Assembly: GCA_009869945.1 (NCBI GenBank)
Contig: WIXG01000056.1
Location: 62,001 to 126,000, forward strand
Direction of reading: 5' to 3'
Source: Mesaphorura yosii
Taxonomy: Eukaryota; Arthropoda; Collembola; Poduromorpha; Tullbergiidae
DNA: 64,000 nt
Part shown: positions 31,299 through 42,227 of the stretch, one piece after another
Layout of the letters: the number at the start of each line of letters is the position of its first letter
Numbering within the stretch: position 1 is the stretch's first letter
Translations under genes and position numbers: made by a program
Notes under the pieces: generated by a model
Databases searched by the model: none
Seen by the model: only the letters and a program-made list of their open reading frames with translations
Told to the model about the DNA's origin: nothing

Positions 31299-31939
31299 CA
31301 CAGTGGGCTAGGGATGGGTGAAAAAGCGCATAAATTCTAATTCACCTCGAAACATTTGAAATTAGTGTCGTTCGACTAAAATTCACGTTTTTGAGCTGAG
31401 GGTATGATATTACAACTTGAGTCGATGAAGAAGGTAATATTCGCCGAGCACAAAGTTGAATGGTTAAAACTAGGTAGCCCAACTTTCCGTAGGCATCGAA
31501 TTTTGTGTCCATTCGTAAAATGGGGTTGAAGTGAAGTTATTCTTGCCATCGTAGCGCCTTTTATCTAATGCACGACTCACCGTATCCAAAAACACGCACA
31601 CTTACTTCATATACTTCGGCCTTAATATCTCCTGCAGAGTTTGGCGGGGGGACGCGGTGGGATGGATTATGGTAGTCCACTACCTATACTCTGAAATGAC
31701 ACTCTTGAGTTTTCTTAGTTGTGCTAAGTTAAGCTAATACAGTGAACTTTGTGAAGTCTCATAAGGGTCCATGTAAGATTAAAATTTCAACTGACCGTAA
31801 CACTCCCACGTGTGAACATAAAAATGTAAAAATTTCACCATGGACGGCCAGGGGAATGTAGAAATAATTAACATTAGTACAACACCAAAATTCGATTGAC
31901 CCTTTTATGCGCTTTTTCACCCATCCCTAGCCCACTGTG
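31299..31939. mobile_element. Non-autonomous TIR transposon (MITE), Transib-like ends
   Basis: A 641-bp element with 36-bp terminal inverted repeats that match perfectly (31299-31334 and 31904-31939). Each repeat starts CACAGTGGGCTAGGGATGGG at its outer end and continues through GAAAAAGCGC. The element is flanked by direct 5-bp copies of CAATG (31294-31298 and 31940-31944), read as the target-site duplication. No transposase frame is present inside. A CAC-starting repeat with a 5-bp duplication is the hallmark of Transib elements, the DNA transposon group related to RAG1. The outer seven bases equal the RSS heptamer consensus. An 8-bp hAT-type duplication was tested and does not match. Perfect repeats suggest recent insertion. 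Superfamily assignment is inference. Confidence 0.8.
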
Positions 31940-34900
31940 CAATGGTGGTAGTTTGGATTGTTTTAGTTTTAGTAACCGAAAGCCGAAGACTAAATAAAGC
32001 TTTTCTGTTACGTAATCGCATAAAGCTAAAACTGACATCTGACACTCGACACGTATTTTACGAGCAACGACGCTAATTATTAAAGAACACGGCGCAGAGG
32101 CGGACGCTTTCGCCTCTCAGAACAGCTACAATGAATTTTAAGAATATGCACCAAAGACCTACCGGAGTAAACGTGGACAGGTCCCATGTTCAAAGCACCA
32201 GTGATTGACTCAACTACGGCCTTAAATGGTTAAATTCAACAAGCAATAAGCGCAATAATACAGAATTGACTACGACTAACTTCTGCTTCAGCCCGAAGCA
32301 GACCAGAGAAAGGAAACTTGAACTTTATACCATGAAAGATGAAATGTAAATGAAGTAAATGCACTTGGACCCGAAGTCTGGCGTGTGACGTCCTAATAAT
32401 AAATGCATTTGGCACCGCCGCTGCTGCTGCTGCTCTGCGTATTTGCCTGCACTGATACGACACTCTTAGTATTTCTTTTCCTTATTTAATGTAGCGTATC
32501 GTGGTCGTGACTTGCTTTCCAAATGGGATTTCCGAGTTATGTCAGAGATAATCTGTCTCTGGCCTTCATATTCCGTGCGGAACAACGGAACATGGAACAT
32601 CCACTCCATTGCATTAAGTAAAGAATGAACTGAGCGGCGACGAATGCAGGCCGAAACCAAATTAAAGTCAAGTGACATGCGATGACATTGTTCAAATATT
32701 GACAGAGAATTATGAACCAAACTAAACCAAATCAACACCGGCTGACGTTTCTGTTTCTGTGCTTTACTGACTCAGCTGTGGCTGTGGTTATGAAATTCTC
32801 ACTTCTTGTTCTCAGTTTAACTTCGAGTTGGCTTATCTCAATCTATCGACTTCGTCCAGCCCCTTCTGGACAGTTTGTCACTGTTACTCGCCTAGTGTAA
32901 TCTCAACAGTAAAAGTAAAATCGTGTAGTCTTCAACCGCAGAGAGTCAGACACTAAAGTCACCACACCAATTAATCACTGCAAAGTAGGACTAAAATTCT
33001 TTACATCTTTACACTAATAGACTTGTGTAAGTATAAAAACTATTAGCACGCAGCACATTTCAAATATTAAATACGCGGATTCTGGAACCCGTGCCCATGT
33101 CCGTTCCGAAAAACCTGACGTGAGTGCGCTGCTGCTTTACATGTGGCCGTGGCCGTCTGTCTGGAATCGGTTGCGATATCGATTTTCTCACATGTTCCTG
33201 TTCCGATTTCCCACTGAACCCGAGCCACTGACGATCGTTTTCACGTTACTTCTACTCGACTCGGCCGCTTCTTACGTCAGACACCGTCAGAACCGAAATC
33301 TTAACTGCAATCGACGCGACGACGACGGCCGGACCGTTCTCGCCAAATTTTGAGATTTCATTTCCGTATTTACAGTTCAGGCGAGCACTCATTTAATGCG
33401 TGGCCCACATCATTATGCCCGTGCTTGCTCCTCTGAGCGTTGAGGCGTTAGTGTTGCTGTTGTTGTTATAAATAGAAAGTACATTAATATTATTATAGCT
33501 AACCCGCAACGGCACGTGCAACCCGTCTGCCCAGCACTCCCATTCTTCCTCCAACCGGGGCCCGATGTTGTTGCTGCTGCTGGAGCTGCAGGTGGAGATG
33601 CTCAGGCTCGGCTCTTTTGCTGTTACCCGTTTTCAGAAATTTGCGTGTGCCGTGACACACGAACGAGTACAAGACGAACTACTCAGAGGTTCAGTGAGGA
33701 AACATCACAAATGTCACAATGACAAATCATGAATGAATGAAAAATCACGAGTGGTGCGTGGACCACTTCGCAAATTAACTGTTTATCTGTTTCGTAGTTC
33801 GGCTTTTACGACGTGACGATAATTTCTGAACACGTTGACCGACGAGCCACCGTCGATGTTAAAGGTCACGAATCACAGACGCGAGTGTCTGCCCGTCTTC
33901 AGTACGCGAGTACGCGAATAATTCGCGTTCACAATCTAGTCCGGTTTCACTGCGAGCACGAAACGAGTACGAAGAAGCCGAAGCTCTGCTGGCCGAATGT
34001 TATTTCACCTACACATTCATTGACTACTTATAGATAAGAACCACAGCCACAGGAGAACCGAAGGAGTAGACTCAAAACTCCTCTCGACACTCCTCCGTCT
34101 GCCAGTCAGTCGGTTCGCCTAGCTGCCTCTTTTGATGCCTGGTTTCTCTACACAAGCTGACTGAGCGAGTCTGAATTTTCGCAAGATTTTGCGTATTTTC
34201 GCTTACTTCGTCTCGACTGCGTTGCGTACGTACACAAGAATCGTCGGGTTTATGGATCAGACCACCTTGGCCGCGTCCAACCAGCTTGATGCTTGAGCAG
34301 AGGTCCAGTCAATGTAAATATGCTCGACTGCGACTGTTGATGTCTCTGCTCTGCGCTTTGTTTACACTTTGCACAATAAAAATAAGACCAGATGGATTTT
34401 CGACGAATCAAGGCTGTAACTTTCTGGCTCTTTGATTGCGCTGTGGCTGTGATTTTACGACGTCTCGACGCTAAATTATAAGAATTAAGATCAAGAGAAT
34501 GAGCCTTCACGAATCACTTTGAGTGGCCGGACTGCTTGCACGACGGCATGACGGCACGAGGCGTCTTCATGAGTTAATCGTGCTCATTCTGGCGTAAACA
34601 CCGTGCACTTGAGACGGCGACCCAGAAACTATGCAATGCAACGGTCGTGTCTGTCCCTGTGATTTTAGCGTGAAGGCAATTTAATGTCAAAGTGACAAAT
34701 CACAGATTCTGGATTTTGTGGAATTGGATTCTGGAATGATCAAATCTTGATGCTCTTTCTTGTTTAATGTGTGATTCTGCAAGCGCATGCGCACGAGGGC
34801 AGTATTTGTTTAAAATCAGAATCACAGAGTTGAAATGCATTTGCGGATGATGAATGTGACCGGCGCTTATGACGTAAGAGCGGTAGCAATACTATTACGA

Positions 34901-36522
34901 GTATAATTACATTTATTACGAGTTTCGTAATTGTATTTACACACTTGCTCTCAAGTTGAGTGCTGCACGTGGTTCAATTTCGACTTCGGCCATGAACGAA
35001 TACTATATATCTGTCATTTCTGCCATTATATTATTAGGCATTAGGCAGTTTGAGATCCTCTTCTCAAGCAGTTTCCGAAACATTTAATTTGTACGTATTA
35101 ATGGGCATACCGGCCCATTAATGAATGAACGTCATGAGCGACGTAGGTCGAATTCCCCGAAATAATTTGCCGTGCTTCTAATTCGGCTATTCAAGCACGC
35201 AAAAAATGTCGGCGTGATTCGACTCAGTAGTAAGTTAGTCTGCTTTGTTACTTAACAATTACCGCATTCACGACACAATGGACAAGGCCACAAGGCACAA
35301 CTGGCATTTTGATGTCGCTTGACAGACTTGAGTCGAGACACGCATATTGTTACGTATTCACAGCCTGTCTGAATCAAAGCTTGAATAGAATATTCTCAGT
35401 CGAGTGCCGCACGCACGCAACTGACGCAACATAAATCCAGGTGCGCGTGCGACTTCCAAGGTCAAAATTCCAATTCGCAATTCAGGGAACAATCTCATCG
35501 TAAACTGACCTGGTTTGGATTTGTCTGGTAATTTTCACGAATTGCTCACTTCATATTTCATAAATACTAACACGAAGCAGGTGTGCTTACGAATTACATT
35601 AAATTGATAAAGCGAATTTTGCGTCTTACACTTCCTAATTCTGAAACATTCCACTTTCCACCTATTACGAATGGAATTGAATTGCCTGTAGTACTACTCT
35701 TTTGTGCACGTAAAAGTCCAACAGAATCACAATGGAATAGAATGGCCTCTGGAATTTACGCGTACTGGATTTGCGTCATTGTCTCATTTTCAAAATGATT
35801 TTGGATGCCAGAAATTTTACGGACATTACAGAACTTGCAGTCTACAAGACGAGTCAAATGCTAATTTGACAAAATTAAAATCTTCAAGGCGATAACAACT
35901 TACCATTTGAATTGACTCTGTCGAAGAGATGAACATGCCTCGACGCATAAGATGAGGAGAAGATTTCTCGCCTTGTCTCCGGCGCCACCACCGCCTTCAA
36001 GAACCCATTTTCTCCCAAATTAGTCATGATTCTATCGATTCTATCACTGATGCAGCAAATTTGTGCGAAAACTTAATCAGCTTCCCTTTCGAGGATTCCT
36101 GCCTCGAACCCGGTCTGTTTGCACTGCTTACCACGGCGAAATTGAGTCTCTGATTCAGCACAATTAGCGAATACGTATTCGCGTGTACGTCTGCTCCTGC
36201 TTACGTTGCGTCGGTGACTGTTAACCACAACCAGTTGTGCATATACGATTTTAATAGTCCTAGTCGACTTGACGAATCAAGCGTGTGAAGCATGTCTCCT
36301 GTCTCAGCTTCCTCACAGAATGCAGGCTTGAAATGCAGCGTCACTACACAGAAATTGTTGAGTCAGTCACATAGCTCAACTTCAACACATAATTTTCTTC
36401 TTCCGATCACGCCACCAGCGAAATCAACAACCGGCACATCAAACGCTTTCAATTTCTCTCGTGTCTCCTGCCATGTGTAGAGATTAAAAAAGATGGCGAG
36501 GTGGTTAATACTGGAACATGCA

Positions 36523-36528
36523 TTTATT
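36523..36528 (-). terminator. DDX42 poly(A) signal
   Basis: AATAAA on the minus strand, about 124 nt after the DDX42 stop codon. Confidence 0.6.
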
Positions 36529-36651
36529 CTTAGCATTAATGATAGTAAACGTAATAAATTACTGAAATTGCAAGCAATTCTTCAATTCAAATATCCGTGC
36601 AATAACATTATTAACATCTTTCAAATTGTGGCCGGTGTCCGATTCCATTCA

Positions 36652-39589
36652 TTAATCCCATCTTGATTTCTTTTTACGAATTGCACCTGGCTGCTCGCTG
36701 GGCTCTTCGTTGTTTGGAGGCGGTGGCGGAGGCATGTCTCCGGGAATAACCTCGCTTGACAATCGAAACTGAAATCGGACATCAAATATTGATCTTGGAT
36801 TATCTAGACCGATGAACGAATTAATAGGCGTAAAGGGCTTGAGAGAATTGCAGCACCTGAGATTGATATTGAGCCTTGAACGCTTCTTTAAGCGCACTCA
36901 AACGTCCTGCAGCTGGTCCCGAACCAACGTTTGGCAATACACTGCCAGAAATGAGCCCAGGCTTGTACAGGCCAGGTTGGAAGGCAGATGATGAAGAACT
37001 TGAACTGTCGCCCTTGAATCCAAGACCTTTGCATCTTCCCGTCAGGTTTGACACTGGCTTCCCTTTTCCCTCCTTGAATCTGGCTTTCTTAAACCAGGCG
37101 CTCTAAGGTGCAGAAAAAGTACAAGCATTAGAATGATTGGAGCGATGCATCAACCACGAACTCTTGCCTTCATTGCTAAATCCATCAATGCTTGAGGCAC
37201 ATTTTGTCCAGCTGCCTCCAAGTTTCGCACAATGTGTCCAACGAATTCTTTGTCTTTCTCAGTCACTAGTGTGTATGCAGTTCCCTTTTCTCCTGCTCGA
37301 CCGGTTCTTCCGATTCTGTCATTTAGAAGCATGAGTAAAATGTATAGTAGAGGTATTTCGCAAAATCAATTATCCTAGACTACCTGTGCGTATGAGTGTC
37401 AATGTCTCTGGCGACATCGAAGTTGACGACCGTTCGAATGTGTGGGATGTCCAAACCTCGAGCAGCCACATCCGTTGCGACGAGGATGTCGCATTCCTTC
37501 TTTCGAAATCCTAAAATGACTTTATTGCGTTCCATTTGGTCCATATCTCCATGCAACAGAAGAGCGTCAATTTCTTTCAGCTTCAGGTTGTTGTGCAACT
37601 CGTCAGCGTTCGCCTGTATCAACTCATGTAAATTCAACACCAACACCCCACCCGCACATGATTTATTTAGTGAAAGGAGTCTGCTAACCTTTTTCGTGAC
37701 AAATATTAGTACCGATCCTATGGACGTAAACTGTACGAGACTATTCAACAACCAATTCCATTTGTGACCACCGGGAGGAAACACTTCCACGATTTGAGTT
37801 ACGTCTTCATTCGCTTCTCCAATATCTCCCTAACACAACAGAAAAAAAATCCGTTAAGAATCAAACCATACACGAAAATCATTGTGTAAACTCACTTGCA
37901 CAACTCGAATCGGATCAGACAGTGCGAATCTTGCCAACTTTTCCACCTTCTTCCTGAAAGTTGCACTGAAAAGCAATGTTTGCCGGTCGGGTCGAACGTG
38001 CGCGCAGATGGAATTGACTTGCGCCTCAAAACCCATGTCAAACATTCGATCAGCTTCGTCCAACACCAAGTACGTTACTCTAACCAAGTTGGTCGCATTC
38101 ATCTTGATCATGTCTATCATTCTTCCCGGAGTTGCCACAACTATTTCAGCTCCCTCTTCCAATGCTTTGGACTGCTCCCACTTGGACCCTCCTCCGTAAC
38201 AGCAGCACACTGACAGATTGAATACTTTTCCAAACTTCTTGGCCTCGGAGTAGATTTGCAACGCCAATTCTCTGGTCGGGCACAAAATTAATCCGATCGG
38301 TCCTTCCCCAGGTTTTAGTTCGGGCTGGTCAGCAATGTGCAAGAGCATCGGCCAAAGAAACGCCGCTGTCTAAAAAGAAAACTACTTCGCGAATCTCAAT
38401 ATGAAGCTGAGCTTTGCTAAATTTACCTTTCCGCTACCGGTTTTAGCAATCCCTGGAATTTAATTCCAAAGTTTAGCCACTTCTGCAATAATATTTCATA
38501 GTGCCATCTAATAATTCTCTTACCTATTATGTCTCGCCCTTGCATTGCGATGGGTATTCCTTGAGCTTGAATTGGAGTTGGCTGTGTGAATTCGGATTTT
38601 CGAATCACTTTCATCAAGTTCTCTGGAAATCCCAAGTGTCCAAAACTGCTCACAGGCTTCGGACAGGAAGCTCCGCTGATCTGTGAACACGACTTATGTT
38701 AACCTTCAGGGAATCTGTCATTTAAAAAATCGATTTATCACGCAGGAAGTACCTTTATTCCAAGACGGTTTCGAAGGTCGGCGACCTGATCTTCTATTAG
38801 TGGAGAAATGTCTTCATGTTCCACGTAAAAATTCTTCTCAAACGGCTGATACTCAATTGTGGAGTGATCAATCGGTGGTAGCGGGTCAATCCACTGAAAA
38901 CACGACACGAAACATTAATTTGTGCACAAGGTTTAGCTAAGAACTGAACGTAGAATTCTTACTTTAGATTTCTTGGGTGCAATTGGATTGCCATCCTCGT
39001 CGTACTCAATGTCGTCATTTTCCGAATCTTCATCCTTTCCAAGATTGGGATTTTCTGCCACATATCTGCATGACAGAAAATGCTCGTAAATGTCAGCCAG
39101 TCAAATTTAAAGATCCATTCTTTCTTACCTGTAATACGTTTCCTCGTCGTCCTCCGCTTCAATGTCCTCTCGAACTCCTTTCGCTTGTGCTTTAGGCGGT
39201 CCTCCAACAACTTTGGGAAGGTTCGTCTGTCGTTTCACCTGCTTTTCTATTCCTTCCATGAACGCGTCCAGGGGATCCTCCTCATCGTCATCCTCAGGCT
39301 CCTTGTATGACGGACTTCCAGGTGCAGGAATGTACGCCAATTTCCCTTCTTCCTTTGCGTAGCCTTCATCTTCTTCATCGTCATCAAAATACTCATCCTG
39401 AGTGCGGTTTCTCTTCTTGGCCAATGACTGATAGTTTGGAATCTTCCCCACGGTGGAGTTGATCGACTCAATTGTCGCGAAACCCTTGCTATTCACGAGG
39501 CAGCTTGGCGGTGGTGGAATGGAAACTCCTGACCCGCTGCTACTGGCGCTCTGGAACTGAATACCTCGTCCGTATGAGCCACGTCTCAT
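36652..39589 (-). CDS. DDX42: DEAD-box RNA helicase DDX42 (SF3B-associated)
   Basis: Eleven exons (minus): 39589-39129, 39065-38963, 38893-38753, 38680-38524, 38452-38427, 38369-37896, 37829-37689, 37613-37384, 37315-37168, 37102-36857, 36768-36652. They encode 747 residues. The N-terminal part is acidic and disordered. It is followed by IDPLPPIDHSTIEYQPFEKNFY, the Q motif (FTQPTPIQAQ), Walker A AKTGSGKT (290-297), PTRELA (327-332), DEAD (400-403), SAT (431-433), VATDVAARG and HRIGRTGR (577-584). The C terminus ends RKKKSRWD, as in vertebrate DDX42, but the linker before it is much shorter than in the 938-residue human protein. DDX42 acts with U2 snRNP/SF3B during spliceosome assembly. The 26-nt fifth exon encodes most of Walker A. 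Intron 9 uses a GC donor (AAG|GCAAGA). OTUD5 lies about 305 bp upstream on the same strand. Confidence 0.96.
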
Positions 39590-39780
39590 TGTCGATCAGG
39601 CTTTAGGTTGATTGGATCCAGCTAGTTGATATGAATAAAAGGGGCAACTTCAAAATGAAATCGTCGTTTGTTCTAAAGCAGTGCAGTGCAATGCCGTAAA
39701 TTATTTTGTAAAACGCGCAAGAAAGCAAATACAATAAGCAGTTACATTTCACCTGCACGTTCACAATCAATTAAACGCAA

Positions 39781-39786
39781 TTTATT
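39781..39786 (-). terminator. OTUD5 poly(A) signal
   Basis: AATAAA on the minus strand, about 110 nt after the OTUD5 stop and just upstream of the DDX42 start region. Confidence 0.6.
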
Positions 39787-39894
39787 GAAATTTTTACGAA
39801 ACTCATTTAAGCATAACATAATTAGTAGTATGAATGTTTCTGATTAGCTATTAGTTAATAACTGGCGCCGTAAAATGGCAGAAGACGTTTCGCT

Positions 39895-41589
39895 TCACAT
39901 TTTCTTGGTATAAGCTCCTTCTTCGTTTGGTGCAGCAGGTGACAAGTTGTCACTGTCGGAGTTAGGATTTGTTCCCGGCTCTTCTGTTTCACGTTCTTGA
40001 CTTTGCGGGTGCTGGTTTCTTTGAGACTTTAAGTGGTCCAAGTACTCCTGTTGGGAAGCAGCCAGAACTTGCGCCATGATTCCTTGTGAGTCGTCCCATG
40101 CATCAACACCGAATAAATCTGGAGGCAGTTGGGTGACAAAAGTGAGGGACTCTGCAAGCTCCAGCGTTTGAGCAAGTTTAACGTCCTGTTGCTGTGACGA
40201 CCCTTGAATACTAGCGCTGGACTGTCCACCAGCAGGACCAGCATGTTCAGTCTTCATCTCTGGAAGGTTCATGGGAGATGTTCCTCTGCTGACATTCTTC
40301 ATCTTTGGTTTCGGCGAAATGGCCCTTGGCGGAGACATCATCATTGTGGAGGTCCCGGCTTTTGGTGAACGTTTTCCTTTCCCTTCATTTTCTCTGAGCC
40401 ACTGCAAATAGCTTTCGCGAGCAACTTCTTCATTGATAGCCTCGTCCGTCGCTTCCCAGTCCGTCGCCCGAAGTTTGTCTTCCAGCATAGTCTGCTCAAT
40501 GTTTACATCTTCATGCTTCTTTGTTGCCTCTTCAAGTGACTTTTTGTCCGCTAAACCCGCCTGGACGCCTGGCAGCCCCAATCCAACCCCAACTGCAGGC
40601 TTGTTAGGATCGACTACGCTATTGTAATGGGTACCGCGATGATAAGACAGTCTGAAGGGTAGGTAATCAGTCTGCGCTGCAGATTCTCCTCTGTGGAAAA
40701 TGTTCATTGGATCGGAACGGTAGCAGTAAACTTCTACGGTGCGATTGTACATTTCACTGATGGCTTGTATCTCGATGTGATTTCCATGGACGTGATTCAA
40801 GCGTTTCCTCATCACATAGTCGTTGAAATCTTCTGTAATGTACTGGGAGAAGTAATCACGATTTTGGGCAATGTAGTCCATGCACTGTTTACGGATGATT
40901 TCATGCATGTCCTGGTCACCATAAACTTGATCCGCGACTGCTCTGAACAAGCAAGCACCATCTTCGCCCATCGGTTTGATTATTAGTCCCTTCTTTGCCA
41001 TCTTCGCAGCAAATCTTGCTTCTCTTTCCCTCAGCTCATCCTCATTCATTGATTCTTGAGTACGTGAGTCGTATTCATCTTCGGAATTGCAACCCTTTTC
41101 GTCCACTGTGGAAGTCGATGCAGTTGCGGTTGCTTCACCAGGGAGTCCAGACGAGTTTGCCTCGCCGGAAGGAAGCGCCTGCGCTTGAGTCTTGCTTGAC
41201 TTATTAACAGTTTCACGTGTGTCCTGCACAAGTAAGCTTTTTCTTCGTTTCGAAGGATCATCTGACACTGCCCGTTGCAGCCGTTTTCCTTGAACACCTT
41301 TGAATTCATCAACCAGCACATTGGACAATTTATTCCTCGCAAAGCGTGCACCACCGCCATATTGCTTGTTCAAGTTAAGGCCGGCCAAGCGATGGAAGGA
41401 GGTGGAGGCAACGCTTGGTCCAGGCCCACCGTATTCGGGAGGATACATTTGCTGCGAACGCGGTGGAACGTTTGGAGGAGTGTCGCCAAATTGATGAGCT
41501 CCTTGGGGATCATTACCACCGTGGCCTGGAACTCCTCCCTTAGTCTTGGCATTGCCTGCAGTCTTCTTTTCATTCTTTAATATGGTCAT
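39895..41589 (-). CDS. OTUD5: OTU-domain deubiquitinase OTUD5 (DUBA)
   Basis: A single uninterrupted frame of 564 residues. The OTU catalytic domain spans about 185-340, with Asp210 and nucleophile Cys213 (GEDGACLFRA) and His321 (GTHYNSV). Neighbouring blocks (VADQVYGDQDMHE, VHGNHIEIQAISEMYN, VGVGLGLP) are diagnostic of OTUD5 over other OTU enzymes. The acidic NSEDEYD segment at about 168-174 matches the site that is phosphorylated to activate the human enzyme. A UIM-like helix (IMAQVLAASQQEYLDHLK) lies near the C terminus. OTUD5 trims ubiquitin chains and acts in innate signalling and chromatin regulator stability. The start is the ATG at 41589, giving the expected disordered N terminus. The CDS has no intron although its neighbours have many. 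It is divergent from PIGV across about 640 bp. Confidence 0.95.
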   Translation of the reverse strand: MTILKNEKKTAGNAKTKGGVPGHGGNDPQGAHQFGDTPPNVPPRSQQMYPPEYGGPGPSVASTSFHRLAGLNLNKQYGGGARFARNKLSNVLVDEFKGVQGKRLQRAVSDDPSKRRKSLLVQDTRETVNKSSKTQAQALPSGEANSSGLPGEATATASTSTVDEKGCNSEDEYDSRTQESMNEDELREREARFAAKMAKKGLIIKPMGEDGACLFRAVADQVYGDQDMHEIIRKQCMDYIAQNRDYFSQYITEDFNDYVMRKRLNHVHGNHIEIQAISEMYNRTVEVYCYRSDPMNIFHRGESAAQTDYLPFRLSYHRGTHYNSVVDPNKPAVGVGLGLPGVQAGLADKKSLEEATKKHEDVNIEQTMLEDKLRATDWEATDEAINEEVARESYLQWLRENEGKGKRSPKAGTSTMMMSPPRAISPKPKMKNVSRGTSPMNLPEMKTEHAGPAGGQSSASIQGSSQQQDVKLAQTLELAESLTFVTQLPPDLFGVDAWDDSQGIMAQVLAASQQEYLDHLKSQRNQHPQSQERETEEPGTNPNSDSDNLSPAAPNEEGAYTKKM

Positions 41590-42227
41590 GATGGAAGACA
41601 GTGAAGACAGTCGTAGTTGGTAGCCAATATTTTGATCATCAACTTTAGTCTCTCTGGGTTAACTTCTCCGCAGTAATCTAAACATGTTTATGAGCATATT
41701 TTAGTTAAAACTTCTCGTGGGGCTGCATAAAGTTGTCTCGATGTTAGACATTTATCAAAAGTTTTGAAAGGCACCCGATGTCTTCGAATAATCGGTAAAG
41801 ATGGTGAAGTAACCCAGCAGAGTAAAACGTAGCTGAGGCTATACCGACAGTGGAGGCCTTGCTCTAGCAATATCAATAGCAAACAATCAAAATAAAAATG
41901 AATCCCAGCCTAACATTTCTACCTCCTCCTCCCATCCTTCAAAGCTAAGCGAGGTCACTGGCAATTTAACTAGGCTCGGTAGGCTTGATTTGATTGGCTA
42001 TTAGCTTATAAGCATTTACTGCCCTTGGATTAATCAATTAATGATGTACCGCACTGCACTGCGCCACGCTTATGAGTAATATCACGAAAAATACTTACAA
42101 ATTATATTGATTATCTCGTCTTAGCGAGTCAGCCTCGTTGCTCATCAGTTAGGTTTCGTCTCCGAAGGCAAAATTCCTGTCTCGTATCTGTAAGAGTTCG
42201 TATCAGTTAACCTAAATTCGACGTAGC
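41590..42227. promoter_or_regulatory. Divergent intergenic region between OTUD5 and PIGV
   Basis: A 638-bp gap between head-to-head genes, likely a shared or paired promoter. Two TCAGTT sequences resembling arthropod initiators lie about 80 and 25 nt upstream of the PIGV start (near 42146 and 42203). The 11-mer CACTGCACTGC occurs at 42052. I see no TATA box. Confidence 0.45.

Larger units (their letters stand above)
30382..36651. other. Intergenic region between PFKFB and DDX42
   Basis: About 6.3 kb with no recognisable gene. It should hold the PFKFB promoter and any 5' leader exons (near 30382 upward) and the DDX42 3' UTR (down to about 36500). It contains a short GGCCGA/GGCTGA repeat at 31138 and the inverted-repeat transposon at 31299-31939. 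The frames at 33120-33353, 33516-33722 and 33813-34037 look like chance readings. Confidence 0.6.

Noticed and set aside
31291-31948. hAT element with an 8-bp target duplication
   Set aside because: If the repeat is started at CAGTGGG, the 8-bp flanks are GCAATGCA and TGCAATGG, which do not match. Starting at CACAGTG gives a perfect 5-bp CAATG duplication.
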